A stretch of DNA of 64,000 bases, taken from assembly GCA_000619965.1 (NCBI GenBank), contig JHVD01000007.1, forward strand, positions 1 to 64,000. The letters run 5' to 3'. The notes under the pieces are model-generated. The model was not told where the DNA came from. It saw only the letters and a list, made by a program, of their open reading frames with translations, and searched no databases. The stretch is from Propionibacteriaceae bacterium P6A17. GTDB lineage: Bacteria > Actinomycetota > Actinomycetes > Propionibacteriales > Propionibacteriaceae. The translations under genes and the position numbers were made by a program. Shown piece after piece: positions 6,996-15,853 of this stretch. Each line of letters begins with the position of its first letter. Position 1 is the first letter of the stretch.

Positions 6996-7091
6996 ATGAG
7001 TGGAATGAAGCCAAACCAGTACGTGACCCAGCAGCGAGCGGGAGGGTCGCTGTCGGGGCTCCTCAAGAATCTCAGAGAGAGCGATGACTGA
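6996..7091 (+). CDS. Possible 31-residue leader ORF before hsdR
   Basis: A short frame, MSGMKPNQYVTQQRAGGSLS then GLLKNLRESDD, ends at the TGA at 7089-7091 and overlaps the hsdR ATG (ATGACTGA). The overlap is the same kind as others in this locus, so it could couple hsdR translation. There is no recognisable homology and no strong ribosome binding site, so coding status is uncertain. Confidence 0.3.
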   Translation: MSGMKPNQYVTQQRAGGSLSGLLKNLRESDD

Positions 7092-10000
7092 CGCCCCAGC
7101 GCCGCGCAAGTACGATCCGATCGCGGTCTCGTCGGAGAGCACGGTGGTGGCCGAGTACGAGCCGGACTTGCACGTCGAGGCGGCCTACCAGTCGGAGGCG
7201 CAGCTCGAACAACAGCTCATCGAGACGCTCGAGTCCCAGGCCTACGAACGGCTGGACATCCACACGGAGGCGGACCTCGTCGCGAACCTTCGACGGCAGC
7301 TCGAAGCGCTCAACCACATCACGTTCTCGGACAGCGAGTGGAAGCAGTTCTTCACCAAGCAGATCGCGAGCGCCAACGAGGGCATCGAGGAGAAGACCGT
7401 CCGCATCCAGGAGGACCACGTCCAGCTCCTTCGCCGCGACGACGGAACCATCAAGAACATCCTGCTCGTCGACAAGCAGCACATCCACAACAACCGGCTG
7501 CAGGTGATCAACCAGTACGCGATCGGCAGAGGCGAAGGCGGCGCGAGGTTTGCCAACCGCTACGACGTCACGATCCTCGTCAACGGCCTGCCGATGGTGC
7601 ACGTCGAGCTCAAACGCCGCGGCGTCGACCTGCGCGAGGCGTTCAACCAGATCGACCGATACCAGCGCGACAGCTTCTGGGCAGGATCGGGCCTGTTCGA
7701 GTACGTGCAGCTCTTCGTCATCTCCAACGGCACCCTGACGAAGTACTACTCCAACACGACGCGCCAACAGCACATCAAGGAGAAGTCCGGCTCGGCGCGC
7801 GTGCGCAAGACGTCCAACTCCTTCGAGTTCACGTCGTGGTGGGCCGACGCGCAGAACCGCCCTATCCAGGACCTGCGGGCGTTCGCGAAGACATTCTTCG
7901 CCAAGCACACGCTGCTCAACATCCTGACACGCTACTGCGTCCTCACCGCCGACCGGCTCCTGCTCGTGATGCGGCCCTACCAGATCGTCGCCACCGAACG
8001 GATCCTGCAGAAGATCCAGATCTCCACCAACTACAAGCAGCTGGGCACCATCGCCGCCGGCGGCTACGTCTGGCACACCACCGGCTCGGGCAAGACACTC
8101 ACGTCCTTCAAGGCCGCGCAACTCGCGACGGCGATGGACGGCGTCGAGAAGGTGCTCTTCGTCGTCGACCGCAAGGACCTCGACTACCAGACCATGCGCG
8201 AATACGACCGCTTCCAAGAGGGCGCGGCCAACTCCAACACCTCCACCGCCGCCCTCAAACGTCAGCTCGAGGACCCGAGCGCACGCATCATCATCACGAC
8301 GATCCAGAAGCTCAGCAAGTTCATCTCCGCGAATCGTGGGCACGAGATCTTCGGCGGCCACGTCGTCATCATCTTCGACGAATGCCACAGGTCGCAGTTC
8401 GGGGACATGCACACCGCAATCACGAAGGCATTTCGTCGATACCACCTCTTCGGTTTCACCGGCACACCCATTTTCGCCGAGAATTCCTCCGGCAGCGGCG
8501 GGAATCCGCAGCTGAAGACCACCGAGCAGGCCTTCGGCGAGAAGCTGCACACCTACACGATCGTCGACGCGATCACCGACAAGAACGTGCTGCCGTTCCG
8601 CATCGACTACGTCAACACCATCAAGGTCGGCACCGTCGTGGACAAGCAGGTCTCGGCCATCGACACCGAGCGGGCGCTGCTGGCGCCAGAACGCATCCGG
8701 CAAATCGCCACATACACGCTCGAACACTTCGACCAGAAAACCAAACGCGCCGAGCACTACAAGCTCGGCCAACGGCGCGTCCACGGATTCAACGCGCTCT
8801 TCGCGACGGCATCCATCGCCGCCGCCAGGTCCTACTACACCACCTTCCAGCTCCTCCAGCAGGAGCTGCCGCCCGAGCGTCGGCTGAAGGTGGGCATCAT
8901 CTACTCCTTCGGGGCCAACGCCGCGATCGACGAGGAGGAGCTCGACGACGAACCCGGCGGCGGCGCGTGGCCGGCGGACGCGAGACAGTTCCTCGAGGAG
9001 GCCATCCAGGACTACAACGCTCTCTACGGGACCTCCTTCGACACCGACGGCGACAACTTCCACAACTACTACAAGGACCTCTCGCACCGGCTCAAGAACC
9101 GCGAAATCGACCTCGTGATCGTTGTGAACATGTTCCTGACCGGCTTCGACGCGACGACGCTCAACACCCTGTTCGTCGACAAGAACCTGCGCTCCCACGG
9201 GCTCATTCAGGCCTACTCGCGCACCAACCGCATCCTCAACTCGGTGAAGACCTACGGCAACATCGTGAGCTTCCGCAACCTCGAGCAGGAGACCAACGAC
9301 GCAATCGCGCTGTTCGGCAACAAGGACGCCCGCGGCATCGTCCTGCTGAAGCCCTACCCCGACTACTTCGCCGAATACGCGGCCAAGGTGGAGGAACTCG
9401 TCGCGACGTACGACCCGCACACGCCCATCGTCGGCGAGCAGACGCAGAAGGCATTCATCCAGCTCTTCGGCACCGTCCTGCGGCTGCGCAACATCCTCAC
9501 CTCCTTCGACGATTTCGCCGGCAACGACCCCCTCACGGACCGCGACGCGCAGGACTACCAGAGCCGCTACCTGGACCTGCACCGGGAGTTTCGCCAGCAG
9601 CGCGAGTCGGACCGCGAGGCGATCAACGACGACGTGGTGTTCGAGATCGAGCTGATCAAGCAGGTCGAGGTGGGCGTCGACTACATCCTCATGCTCGTGC
9701 AGCGCTACCGCGAGCAGCGCGGCGACGGCGAGGACAAGGAACTCCGCGCCGAAATCTCACGCGCCGTCAGCTCGAGCCCGACGCTGCGCAACAAACGCGA
9801 CCTCATCGAGGCCTTCGTCGACAACGTCTCCGCCCACGGCGACGTCGACGACGAATGGCGCACCTACATCGCAGCCCGGCGCGAGGCCGAGCTGGAGGCG
9901 ATCATCGCCGACGAGAAGCTGCGCCCCGCAGAGGCGAGGGACTTCGTCGCTGCCGCCCTGCGCGACGGCCAAGTGCGGGCCACCGGTACGGCCATCACCA

Positions 10001-10131
10001 AGGTGCTGCCGCCGGTGTCGCGCTTTGCCGCAGGCGGCGCACACGCCGAACGCAAGCGGCGAGTGCTCAGCAAGCTGCGGGCCTTCGTCGAACGGTTCTT
10101 CGAGCTGAGCGCGCCGTCCCCACTCGATTGA
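7084..10131 (+). CDS. hsdR: Type I restriction endonuclease motor subunit HsdR
   Basis: This 1015-residue subunit translocates and cuts unmethylated DNA. The N-terminal nuclease domain shows D161 and E175-L-K177 (YDVTILVNG, then HVELKRRG). The SF2 motor has Walker A HTTGSGKT at 331-338, the DECH box at 432-435, the FTGTPIF motif and the late helicase motif TGFDATTLNTLFVDK. The C-terminal helical region follows normally. Length and all motifs fit EcoR124-like HsdR, so the enzyme looks functional. It is separated from hsdS by about 1.6 kb of toxin-antitoxin debris, which holds a second copy of its own first 40 codons. Confidence 0.97.
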   Translation: MTDAPAPRKYDPIAVSSESTVVAEYEPDLHVEAAYQSEAQLEQQLIETLESQAYERLDIHTEADLVANLRRQLEALNHITFSDSEWKQFFTKQIASANEGIEEKTVRIQEDHVQLLRRDDGTIKNILLVDKQHIHNNRLQVINQYAIGRGEGGARFANRYDVTILVNGLPMVHVELKRRGVDLREAFNQIDRYQRDSFWAGSGLFEYVQLFVISNGTLTKYYSNTTRQQHIKEKSGSARVRKTSNSFEFTSWWADAQNRPIQDLRAFAKTFFAKHTLLNILTRYCVLTADRLLLVMRPYQIVATERILQKIQISTNYKQLGTIAAGGYVWHTTGSGKTLTSFKAAQLATAMDGVEKVLFVVDRKDLDYQTMREYDRFQEGAANSNTSTAALKRQLEDPSARIIITTIQKLSKFISANRGHEIFGGHVVIIFDECHRSQFGDMHTAITKAFRRYHLFGFTGTPIFAENSSGSGGNPQLKTTEQAFGEKLHTYTIVDAITDKNVLPFRIDYVNTIKVGTVVDKQVSAIDTERALLAPERIRQIATYTLEHFDQKTKRAEHYKLGQRRVHGFNALFATASIAAARSYYTTFQLLQQELPPERRLKVGIIYSFGANAAIDEEELDDEPGGGAWPADARQFLEEAIQDYNALYGTSFDTDGDNFHNYYKDLSHRLKNREIDLVIVVNMFLTGFDATTLNTLFVDKNLRSHGLIQAYSRTNRILNSVKTYGNIVSFRNLEQETNDAIALFGNKDARGIVLLKPYPDYFAEYAAKVEELVATYDPHTPIVGEQTQKAFIQLFGTVLRLRNILTSFDDFAGNDPLTDRDAQDYQSRYLDLHREFRQQRESDREAINDDVVFEIELIKQVEVGVDYILMLVQRYREQRGDGEDKELRAEISRAVSSSPTLRNKRDLIEAFVDNVSAHGDVDDEWRTYIAARREAELEAIIADEKLRPAEARDFVAAALRDGQVRATGTAITKVLPPVSRFAAGGAHAERKRRVLSKLRAFVERFFELSAPSPLD

Positions 10132-10159
10132 CGCCCCGCGCCGCGCCGTGGCGCCGACG

Positions 10160-10783
10160 TCACAGCTCGACGGACTCCCCGTCGCGCAGCTCGATGGCCT
10201 CCGCGCCCACGTCGTCGGCCAACCGCCGCAGCGTGTGCATGGCGAAGCCGACGCCCAGGTCGTTGAGGATCGCGTCGTGAATTGGCACGATCCGCTTCGT
10301 CGGGTGCCGTCGCAGCGCCTTCTGCCTGTCGAGCGTGCTCGCCCAAGGGGCCTCCATGGCCAGCAGCAGCACGTCCACCTCGATCTGGGGCAACGCATCG
10401 CCAGGATGGAAGACCTTGTCGGCGACGAGATACCCGACATTCGGAATCGGCGGATCGTCGAGGTCCGCGACGGCCTGCACGTGCCCGACCACCTCGACGG
10501 CCACACCGTTCACGTCGAAGCGGTCACCGCCGTCGACCACCGTGACCGGAACATCGGTCGCATCCGCGAGCGCCTGGGGCCCGACGATCACCAGCGACGG
10601 GGCTGCGGCGTGGGCTGCACGCAGGGCAGCGTGATCGACGTGGTCGAAGTGGTCGTGCGTGATGAGCACCGCATCGACGCTGGCGAGATCGGGGTGCGTC
10701 CCGAACTCCCCCGGATCGATGACCAAGCGCGTGCCGTCGACGTCGAGCTGCACACAGGCATGCGCGAATCTCGTGAGCCTCAT
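10160..10783 (-). CDS. Metallo-beta-lactamase-fold hydrolase (UlaG-like)
   Basis: This 207-residue protein has the metal-binding motif ITHDHFDHVDH at about residues 41-51, a second His in GHVQAVADL, an Asp in VFHPGDALP and a final His in IVPIHDAIL. Together these form the single-domain UlaG/YcfP-like beta-lactamase fold (N-terminal TRFAHACVQLDVDGTRLVID). Such proteins are cytosolic hydrolases of phospho-lactones or other small esters; the substrate here is unknown. It starts 2 nt after the stop of the amidohydrolase gene in the same direction, so it is probably the last gene of a three-gene operon with the MFS transporter. Confidence 0.88.
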   Translation of the reverse strand: MRLTRFAHACVQLDVDGTRLVIDPGEFGTHPDLASVDAVLITHDHFDHVDHAALRAAHAAAPSLVIVGPQALADATDVPVTVVDGGDRFDVNGVAVEVVGHVQAVADLDDPPIPNVGYLVADKVFHPGDALPQIEVDVLLLAMEAPWASTLDRQKALRRHPTKRIVPIHDAILNDLGVGFAMHTLRRLADDVGAEAIELRDGESVEL

Positions 10784-10785
10784 GG

Positions 10786-11747
10786 TCAAGCCCCCAGCCC
10801 GTACAGCGCCCTCGCGTTGCCTGAGAGGACGGCCTCCTTGGCCCCTCCTCCAAACCGCTGCCACGGATGTACTCGAAGGCGCGCACATACTGCTCACCCT
10901 GGAAGTAGGGCATGTCGGAGCCTGCCAGGAGCTGCCGGTGCCCGTACACCTCGGCCGCCAACCGCAGCGACGGCTCGAAGAAGTTGGCGGCATCGAACCA
11001 CATGCCGCGCAGCGACTCCAACGGCGATCGCGCGAACGCACCCCAGCCGCGGTAGTTGTCCTCCAACCGCTGCGTCATGAACGGCAGGTCACCGCCCAGG
11101 TGCGCGGCGTGGAACCGCACACGCGGGTACGTCGCCGGAAGATCCATCTTGAGGAGCTGGAGTACCGCCGTCGCGTCCTCGATGAGCGCCCCGTTGACCC
11201 ATTCGAGCCCGAAGTCCGTGACCTGCGCCGCCCCGAGCCCGCCCCCTGTGGGATGGATGTTCACGACGACACCCCCGGCGTCCAGCCCCTCCCAGACGGG
11301 CGCCAGTGCATCGTCGGTGAGCGACATGCCGCCGGGCAGGAAGGTCGGCACCGAGATCCCGACGAACCCCTCCCGCCCCAGCACACGCTCGAGCTCCGCC
11401 AACGACTCCGCCACGTGCGGCAAGGGCAGTGCGGCGTAGGCGAGGAAGCGTCCCGGATGGGCGCGCATCACCTCCGCATAGGCGTCGTTGATCCAGCGCG
11501 CAGCCTCAGCGGATGCCCTCGCATCAGGCAGGGAGGGGCTCTGCGGCGTCACGGCCAAGACCTGCGTGCGCACTCCCGCCTTGTCCATCCACTCGAGACG
11601 CTGCGCGAGGTCCTCCTCGGTGAGATCCGCGCGGATGTGGCGCGCCACCGCCGTCGTCTCGGGCGAGGCACCACCACGCTCCAGCAGATCCAGATACTCC
11701 GCGGGATAGATGTGCGCGTGGGTGTCCAGCGCAGTGGGCTCAGTCAT
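10786..11747 (-). pseudogene. Amidohydrolase (ACMSD/decarboxylase-like), frameshifted near C-terminus
   Basis: The protein starts TEPTALDTHAHIYPAEYLDL with the metal-binding HAH motif. It continues with AYAALPLPHVAESLAELERV, GISVPTFLPGG, NIHPTGGG, FHAAHLGGDLPFM and GSDMPYF, placing it in the amidohydrolase_2 superfamily (ACMSD-like hydrolases and decarboxylases). After IRGSGLEEG the frame changes. The expected ending AKEAVLSGNARALYGLGA and its TGA (10788-10786) lie one frame away, across a four-C run at 10842-10845 where one base seems missing. Only about 18 residues are affected, so a partly active protein or a sequencing error is possible. It overlaps the MFS gene by 8 nt. Confidence 0.85.
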
Positions 11748-13173
11748 GTCCAGCCTCCGATCGCCTCGAATCGCGCGCCAGCATCGACACCATGCACGCC
11801 ACCGCGGACAGCGTGACGCCGAGCAGCGCCAAGACCCGCAGTGCCACAGCGCTCGGCACCATGCGTCCGTCGAACGGCACCGCAAGCCCTGACACGATCG
11901 TAGCCACCACCGCGCTGGCCACGGCAGTCCCGACGGTGCGCATCAGGGCGTTGACCCCATTGGCCGAGCCCATCTCACGCAGCGGAGCGTGCGCGACGAT
12001 GAGCATCGGCAACGCCGCATACCCGATACCCACGCCGAAGCCGATGATCGTCGCCCACACGATCGTCCACGCCGCCGACGGCGAGATTGCGGCCCGCAGA
12101 AGGTAGCCCAGGCCGGTCACGACCGTGCCGATCACCAACGTCCAGCGCGGCCCGAGCCGTCCAGCGAGGCGGGCCGTGACCGGCGCGACGACGAACATCG
12201 CCGCAGCATTGGGCAGCATCGCCAACCCAGCCGCAGCCGCACCCCAGGCGAAGCCGCCGTGCGCCAGCGGATTCTGGAGCTGGATCGTCGTGGTCAGGAG
12301 GTTGGCGAACATGAGGACGCCCAGCAGCAACGACGCGAGGTTGGTGAACAGCAGCGCCCGGGTGCCGCTGACTCGCAGATCGACGATCGGCGAGGCCTGG
12401 CCGAGCTCAAAGCGGCCCCACACGATCAGCACGACCGCGCCCGCCCCCAGCGCAACGACGGTCCGCACGTCGCTCCAGCCCCAGGCACCCCCTTGGGAGA
12501 TGCCAAGCAACAGCGCGAGCAGGCCCACCCCAAGGCCGACGGCGCCCGGCACGTCGACGGTGCCGTCGTCGTCGGCATGGTTGGCCGGCATGAAACGCAC
12601 GATCAGCGCGATGGAGAGGACCGACAGCAGCGCGGACAGCCAGAACATCCACCGCCACCCCAGGTGGGCGATGATCTGCCCACCCAGCGGGATGCCGATG
12701 CCGCCGCCCACTCCGAGCGTGGAGCTGAGCGCAGCAAGCGCCGGCCCGACCCGCTTCGGGTCGAGGCTGTCTCGCAGCTGCGCCATCGCCACGGGCACGA
12801 GCGCGGTGCCCATGCCCTGCAAGACACGACCCGCGATGACCATGCCGATCCCGCCAAGCAGTGCGAGCAGCGAACCGACGAGCACGAGCGCCATCGACAG
12901 GAGCATCATGCGTCGCTTGCCGAACAGGTCGGCCAACCGCCCGAAGACCGGCGTAGCGATCGCGCCGGCCACCAGCGTGGCGGTGACCATCCAGGACACG
13001 GCGGCGGGCCTCGTCCCGAGCAGTTGCGGGAAGCGCGGCACTGCGGGCACGACGAGCGTCTGCTGCAGCGCCACCACTAGGCAGGCGATGCCGGCGACGA
13101 CCACCAGCGCCGTGTCCGAGGACGCGGCTCGCCCGCGCCGCAGCGTGACGTCGCTGACGATGGTCTCGGCCAT
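11740..13173 (-). CDS. MFS multidrug efflux transporter (DHA2-like)
   Basis: This 477-residue membrane protein has about 14 hydrophobic segments, as in DHA2 drug:proton antiporters. The motif-A loop GRLADLFGKRRMM between helices 2 and 3 and the helix-5 segment GVGGGIGIPLGG (motif C-like) are visible. I prefer the start at ATG 13173 (MAETIVSDVTLRRG); an in-frame ATG at 13239 would add 22 unremarkable residues. The stop overlaps the amidohydrolase start, and the operon is divergent from an Lrp-type regulator, which probably controls it. The substrate is unknown. Confidence 0.88.
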   Translation of the reverse strand: MAETIVSDVTLRRGRAASSDTALVVVAGIACLVVALQQTLVVPAVPRFPQLLGTRPAAVSWMVTATLVAGAIATPVFGRLADLFGKRRMMLLSMALVLVGSLLALLGGIGMVIAGRVLQGMGTALVPVAMAQLRDSLDPKRVGPALAALSSTLGVGGGIGIPLGGQIIAHLGWRWMFWLSALLSVLSIALIVRFMPANHADDDGTVDVPGAVGLGVGLLALLLGISQGGAWGWSDVRTVVALGAGAVVLIVWGRFELGQASPIVDLRVSGTRALLFTNLASLLLGVLMFANLLTTTIQLQNPLAHGGFAWGAAAAGLAMLPNAAAMFVVAPVTARLAGRLGPRWTLVIGTVVTGLGYLLRAAISPSAAWTIVWATIIGFGVGIGYAALPMLIVAHAPLREMGSANGVNALMRTVGTAVASAVVATIVSGLAVPFDGRMVPSAVALRVLALLGVTLSAVACMVSMLARDSRRSEAGHD

Positions 13174-13352
13174 TCGTGGCGCAGGGCGCGAGGTTTCAAG
13201 GATGTCTTCGTGGTGCACCGGACCACTCCAGCAGAGCATCCCTCCATCGCGTCAGTGACTGCAACATCCTGCTGGATCACGTGTCACAATCCATGCGATA
13301 GGACAACGAATCGGCATGATCCGCAACACTCGAGTGATCGGAGGTCGGCATC

Positions 13353-14276
13353 GTGGCAGCGCCCGAGACCTGGGGCAAGTTGCGCACTCCCCTGGACCCC
13401 CTGGACCGCCAGCTCCTGCTGCTCATCGACGCCGACCCGGGCGCGACGACGGGCCAGTACGCCGCCCAGCTCGGCCTCTCGGCACGCAGCGTGGCCCGTC
13501 GCTTCGCCCGCCTCCAACAGCGAGGCGTCGTGCACGTGCTCGCGCGCACCCTTCCCGCAGGGCGCGCTCGGCTGGCCCACCTGCTGCGCATCCACGGCGA
13601 GCCCGCAGCGCTGCGCGCACTCGCCACCGCCCTCGCACCGCAGCCCGTGACGTCGTGGGTGAGGCTCTCGCGCGACGGGACCGAGCTCATCTGCGGCACC
13701 GTCACCGCCGCAGGAGCACCCGACGATCGGCTCTTCGGCAGCATCGCGACCCACGTCGGAGTGCGATCCACCAGCATCCACGAGCTGCTCCAGGTGTGGT
13801 CGCGATCGCCCCTGCCGCCCGCCCCCGACGGCGTCCGCGACGCCTTGGACCGCGCCATCTGCGCCACGCTGGCACCCGACGGCCGCATGCCGGTGCGTGA
13901 GCTGGCGCGCCGAGTGGGCGTCGACCCGAGCACGGCCTCGCGCCGACGCCGTCGCCTGCTGGAGGACGGCACCCTGCATCTCGAGGCGGACATCCATCCC
14001 GACGCGTTGCACGGAGCGGGCGACGTCATGGTGTGGATGGCCGTACGTCCCGGCACGATCGGACGGCTCGGCGCCAGGCTCCGCGCACTGCCGACCGTCC
14101 GCTTCACGGCAGCCATCACCGGGGCGAGCAACCTCGTCGCGCACGTGATCGTCCCCGAGGGGTCCACAGTCGTCTCGTTCATCGACGAGCACGTCCCGGG
14201 CGACGACGTCACCCACGTCGAGATCGTGACGATGGGCACGCTGTTCAAACGCATCAACCCGGCCCAGCCGAGCTGA
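13353..14276 (+). CDS. Lrp/AsnC-family regulator with two HTH modules
   Basis: This 307-residue protein carries two AsnC-type helix-turn-helix segments, at about residues 15-60 (LDPLDRQLLLLIDADPGATT, then GLSARSVARRFARLQQ) and about 163-205 (LDRAICATLAPDGRMPVREL, then VGVDPSTASRRRRRL). Each is followed by a ligand-binding-like region. The duplicated layout is about twice the length of classic Lrp and is common in actinobacteria. The start is GTG 13353, 6 nt after GGAGGT. It is divergent from the MFS-amidohydrolase-MBL operon across 179 bp, so it is the obvious candidate to sense that pathway's substrate. Confidence 0.9.
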   Translation: MAAPETWGKLRTPLDPLDRQLLLLIDADPGATTGQYAAQLGLSARSVARRFARLQQRGVVHVLARTLPAGRARLAHLLRIHGEPAALRALATALAPQPVTSWVRLSRDGTELICGTVTAAGAPDDRLFGSIATHVGVRSTSIHELLQVWSRSPLPPAPDGVRDALDRAICATLAPDGRMPVRELARRVGVDPSTASRRRRRLLEDGTLHLEADIHPDALHGAGDVMVWMAVRPGTIGRLGARLRALPTVRFTAAITGASNLVAHVIVPEGSTVVSFIDEHVPGDDVTHVEIVTMGTLFKRINPAQPS

Positions 14277-14397
14277 CCCGTCGAACGCGCCGGCCGTCGA
14301 CCTGCCCATAGCGCCGAAGCCGGAGGGGCCCCGTCGCATTCGCCCACCGCGGAGTTGGCTTTTGCGCACAGGCTGCCAGAATGGCTCCATAAGCGAT

Positions 14398-15320
14398 GTG
14401 CAGGTCATTTCTCCGCGCCTTGTCCCCCTCAGCGACCAAGCGACGATGCAGGTACGCCGGACGTTGCCGAGCCGCCATCGCGCCTTCATCGGCGCCTGGT
14501 GCTTTGCCGACCACTACGGCCCCACCCCGGTGCGCGAGCAGAAGGACGGCATGGACGTGCCGCCCCATCCGCACACCGGGCTCCAGACGGTGAGTTGGCT
14601 GTTCGACGGCCACATCGAGCACCACGACTCCGGCGGTGTCCACGCCGTCATCCACCCGGCGAGATCAACCTCATGACCAGCGGCCACGGCATCGCCCACT
14701 CCGAGGTGTCGACCCCCGAGACGGACCTCCTGCACGGCGTCCAGCTCTGGATCGCACTGCCCGAACGATTCCGCGACACAGCTCGGGCGTTCCAGCACCA
14801 CGCCCCGTGCGAGGTCCAGCTCGAAGGCGCGACGGCGCTGGTGTTCGTCGGCGAGCTGCCCGGCGTCGACGCCTCCCCCATCGTCACGCACACGCCGCTG
14901 CTCGGCGTCGAGCTGTGCATCGAGGCGGAACAGACCGTCACCCTGCAAGTCGACGACACCTTCGAACACGGGCTGCTCATCGACTCCGGGCACGTCGGCT
15001 TCGAAGGGCAGGAGCTGGCGCGCGGCGAGCTCGGCTACGTCCCAGAAGGGCGCGGGCAGCTCACGATCACCGCAGCCGAACATCCGGTGCGGGCCGTCCT
15101 CCTCGGAGGCACACCGTTCGACGACGAAATCGTCATGTGGTGGAACTTCATCGGCCCGGACCACGAGTACGTCGCCCTCGCACGGGAGGAGTACGAGGCC
15201 GGCAGCGAGCGGTTCGGGGTGGTCGAGGGCTACGAGGGCGAGGTCGAGCGCATCCCGGCACCGCCCCTGCCGCCGGTGCGCCTGCGCCCCCGCTCCCGGC
15301 ACGGGCGCCTGCTGGACTGA
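14398..15320 (+). pseudogene. Pirin-family protein, single-base frameshift
   Basis: The first part (LPSRHRAFIGAWCFADHYGP, then PPHPHTGLQTVSWLFDG with the metal-binding HPH) and the second part (MTSGHGIAHSEVSTPE, then GVQLWIALPERFRD and the C-terminal cupin) together make a normal pirin. They are in different frames. At about 14658 the coding for HPGEINL lacks one G, so translation ends at IHPARSTS. The second part has an internal ATG at 14674 but no obvious ribosome binding site. Pirins are metal-bound bicupins, some with quercetinase activity. The start GTG 14398 is the best fit; TTG 14362 is possible. Confidence 0.87.
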
Positions 15321-15335
15321 CCCGGGCCGCGGGCC

Positions 15336-15374
15336 GTCACCCGACGACGACGCCGCGGGCCGTCGTCGGGTGAC
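15336..15374. terminator. Bidirectional hairpin between pirin and GNAT genes
   Basis: GTCACCCGACGACG (15336-15349) is exactly complementary to CGTCGTCGGGTGAC (15361-15374), an 11-nt loop apart. It lies between two convergent genes, 16 nt after one stop and 3 nt after the other. There is no T-tract, as usual in this GC-rich genome. Confidence 0.85.
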
Positions 15375-15376
15375 GA

Positions 15377-15679
15377 TCAGTGGTCGGTGGGCTTGTTGTA
15401 CGCGAGGTCGGCGTACTCGGGATGCTTCTCCATATACGCCTTGATGAACGGGCACAGCGGCATGACGGAACGCTCAGCGCTCGCGCGCACGTCGCCGAGG
15501 GCGCCCTTCGCGAGCGCGCTGCCCACGCCCTGTCCCTCGAAGTCGGGGCTCACCTCGGTGTGCGTGAAGACGATCATGTCGTCGATGAGCATGTACTCAG
15601 CGAAGCCGGCCACCTGGCCGTCGACGACGGCTTCGTAGCGGGATGCGTCGGGATTGTTGGAGACAGTCACGGTAGCCAT
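15377..15679 (-). CDS. Small GNAT-fold N-acetyltransferase (YjdJ-like)
   Basis: This 100-residue protein belongs to the short Gcn5-related N-acetyltransferases (YjdJ/Gtf-like, cd_acetyltransf_CG). It has the acetyl-CoA-binding core EVSPDFEGQGVGSALAKGAL and the family C-terminus MPLCPFIKAYMEKHPEYADL. Such proteins are cytoplasmic and mostly of unknown acceptor. The gene is monocistronic, faces the pirin gene and shares its hairpin terminator. Confidence 0.9.
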   Translation of the reverse strand: MATVTVSNNPDASRYEAVVDGQVAGFAEYMLIDDMIVFTHTEVSPDFEGQGVGSALAKGALGDVRASAERSVMPLCPFIKAYMEKHPEYADLAYNKPTDH

Positions 15680-15723
15680 GCACCGAGCCTACCCAGCGCT
15701 GCCCAACGGCGTGCCGGATTCCG

Positions 15724-15751
15724 TTGAGTTAGTTGAATCTTCATCTATACT
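15724..15751 (+). promoter_or_regulatory. Sigma-70-type promoter for the dinucleotide-binding oxidoreductase gene
   Basis: TTGAGT (15724-15729), 16 nt, then TATACT (15746-15751) is a near-consensus housekeeping promoter in an AT-rich patch unusual for this window. It implies a leader of about 95 nt before ATG 15854. Confidence 0.65.
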
Positions 15752-15853
15752 GGTGATGACGCCCCACCCGACGGCCGGCTCGCTCCCGCGACGTCCGAGC
15801 CTCGGCCGCGGAGCCGGACGCCACGCACCGCACTCCAGGAAAGGGGTCACGAC

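Noticed and set aside
7072-9582. 836-codon minus-strand frame opposite hsdR
   Set aside because: Antisense shadow of hsdR, Val/Glu/Leu-rich, no motif.
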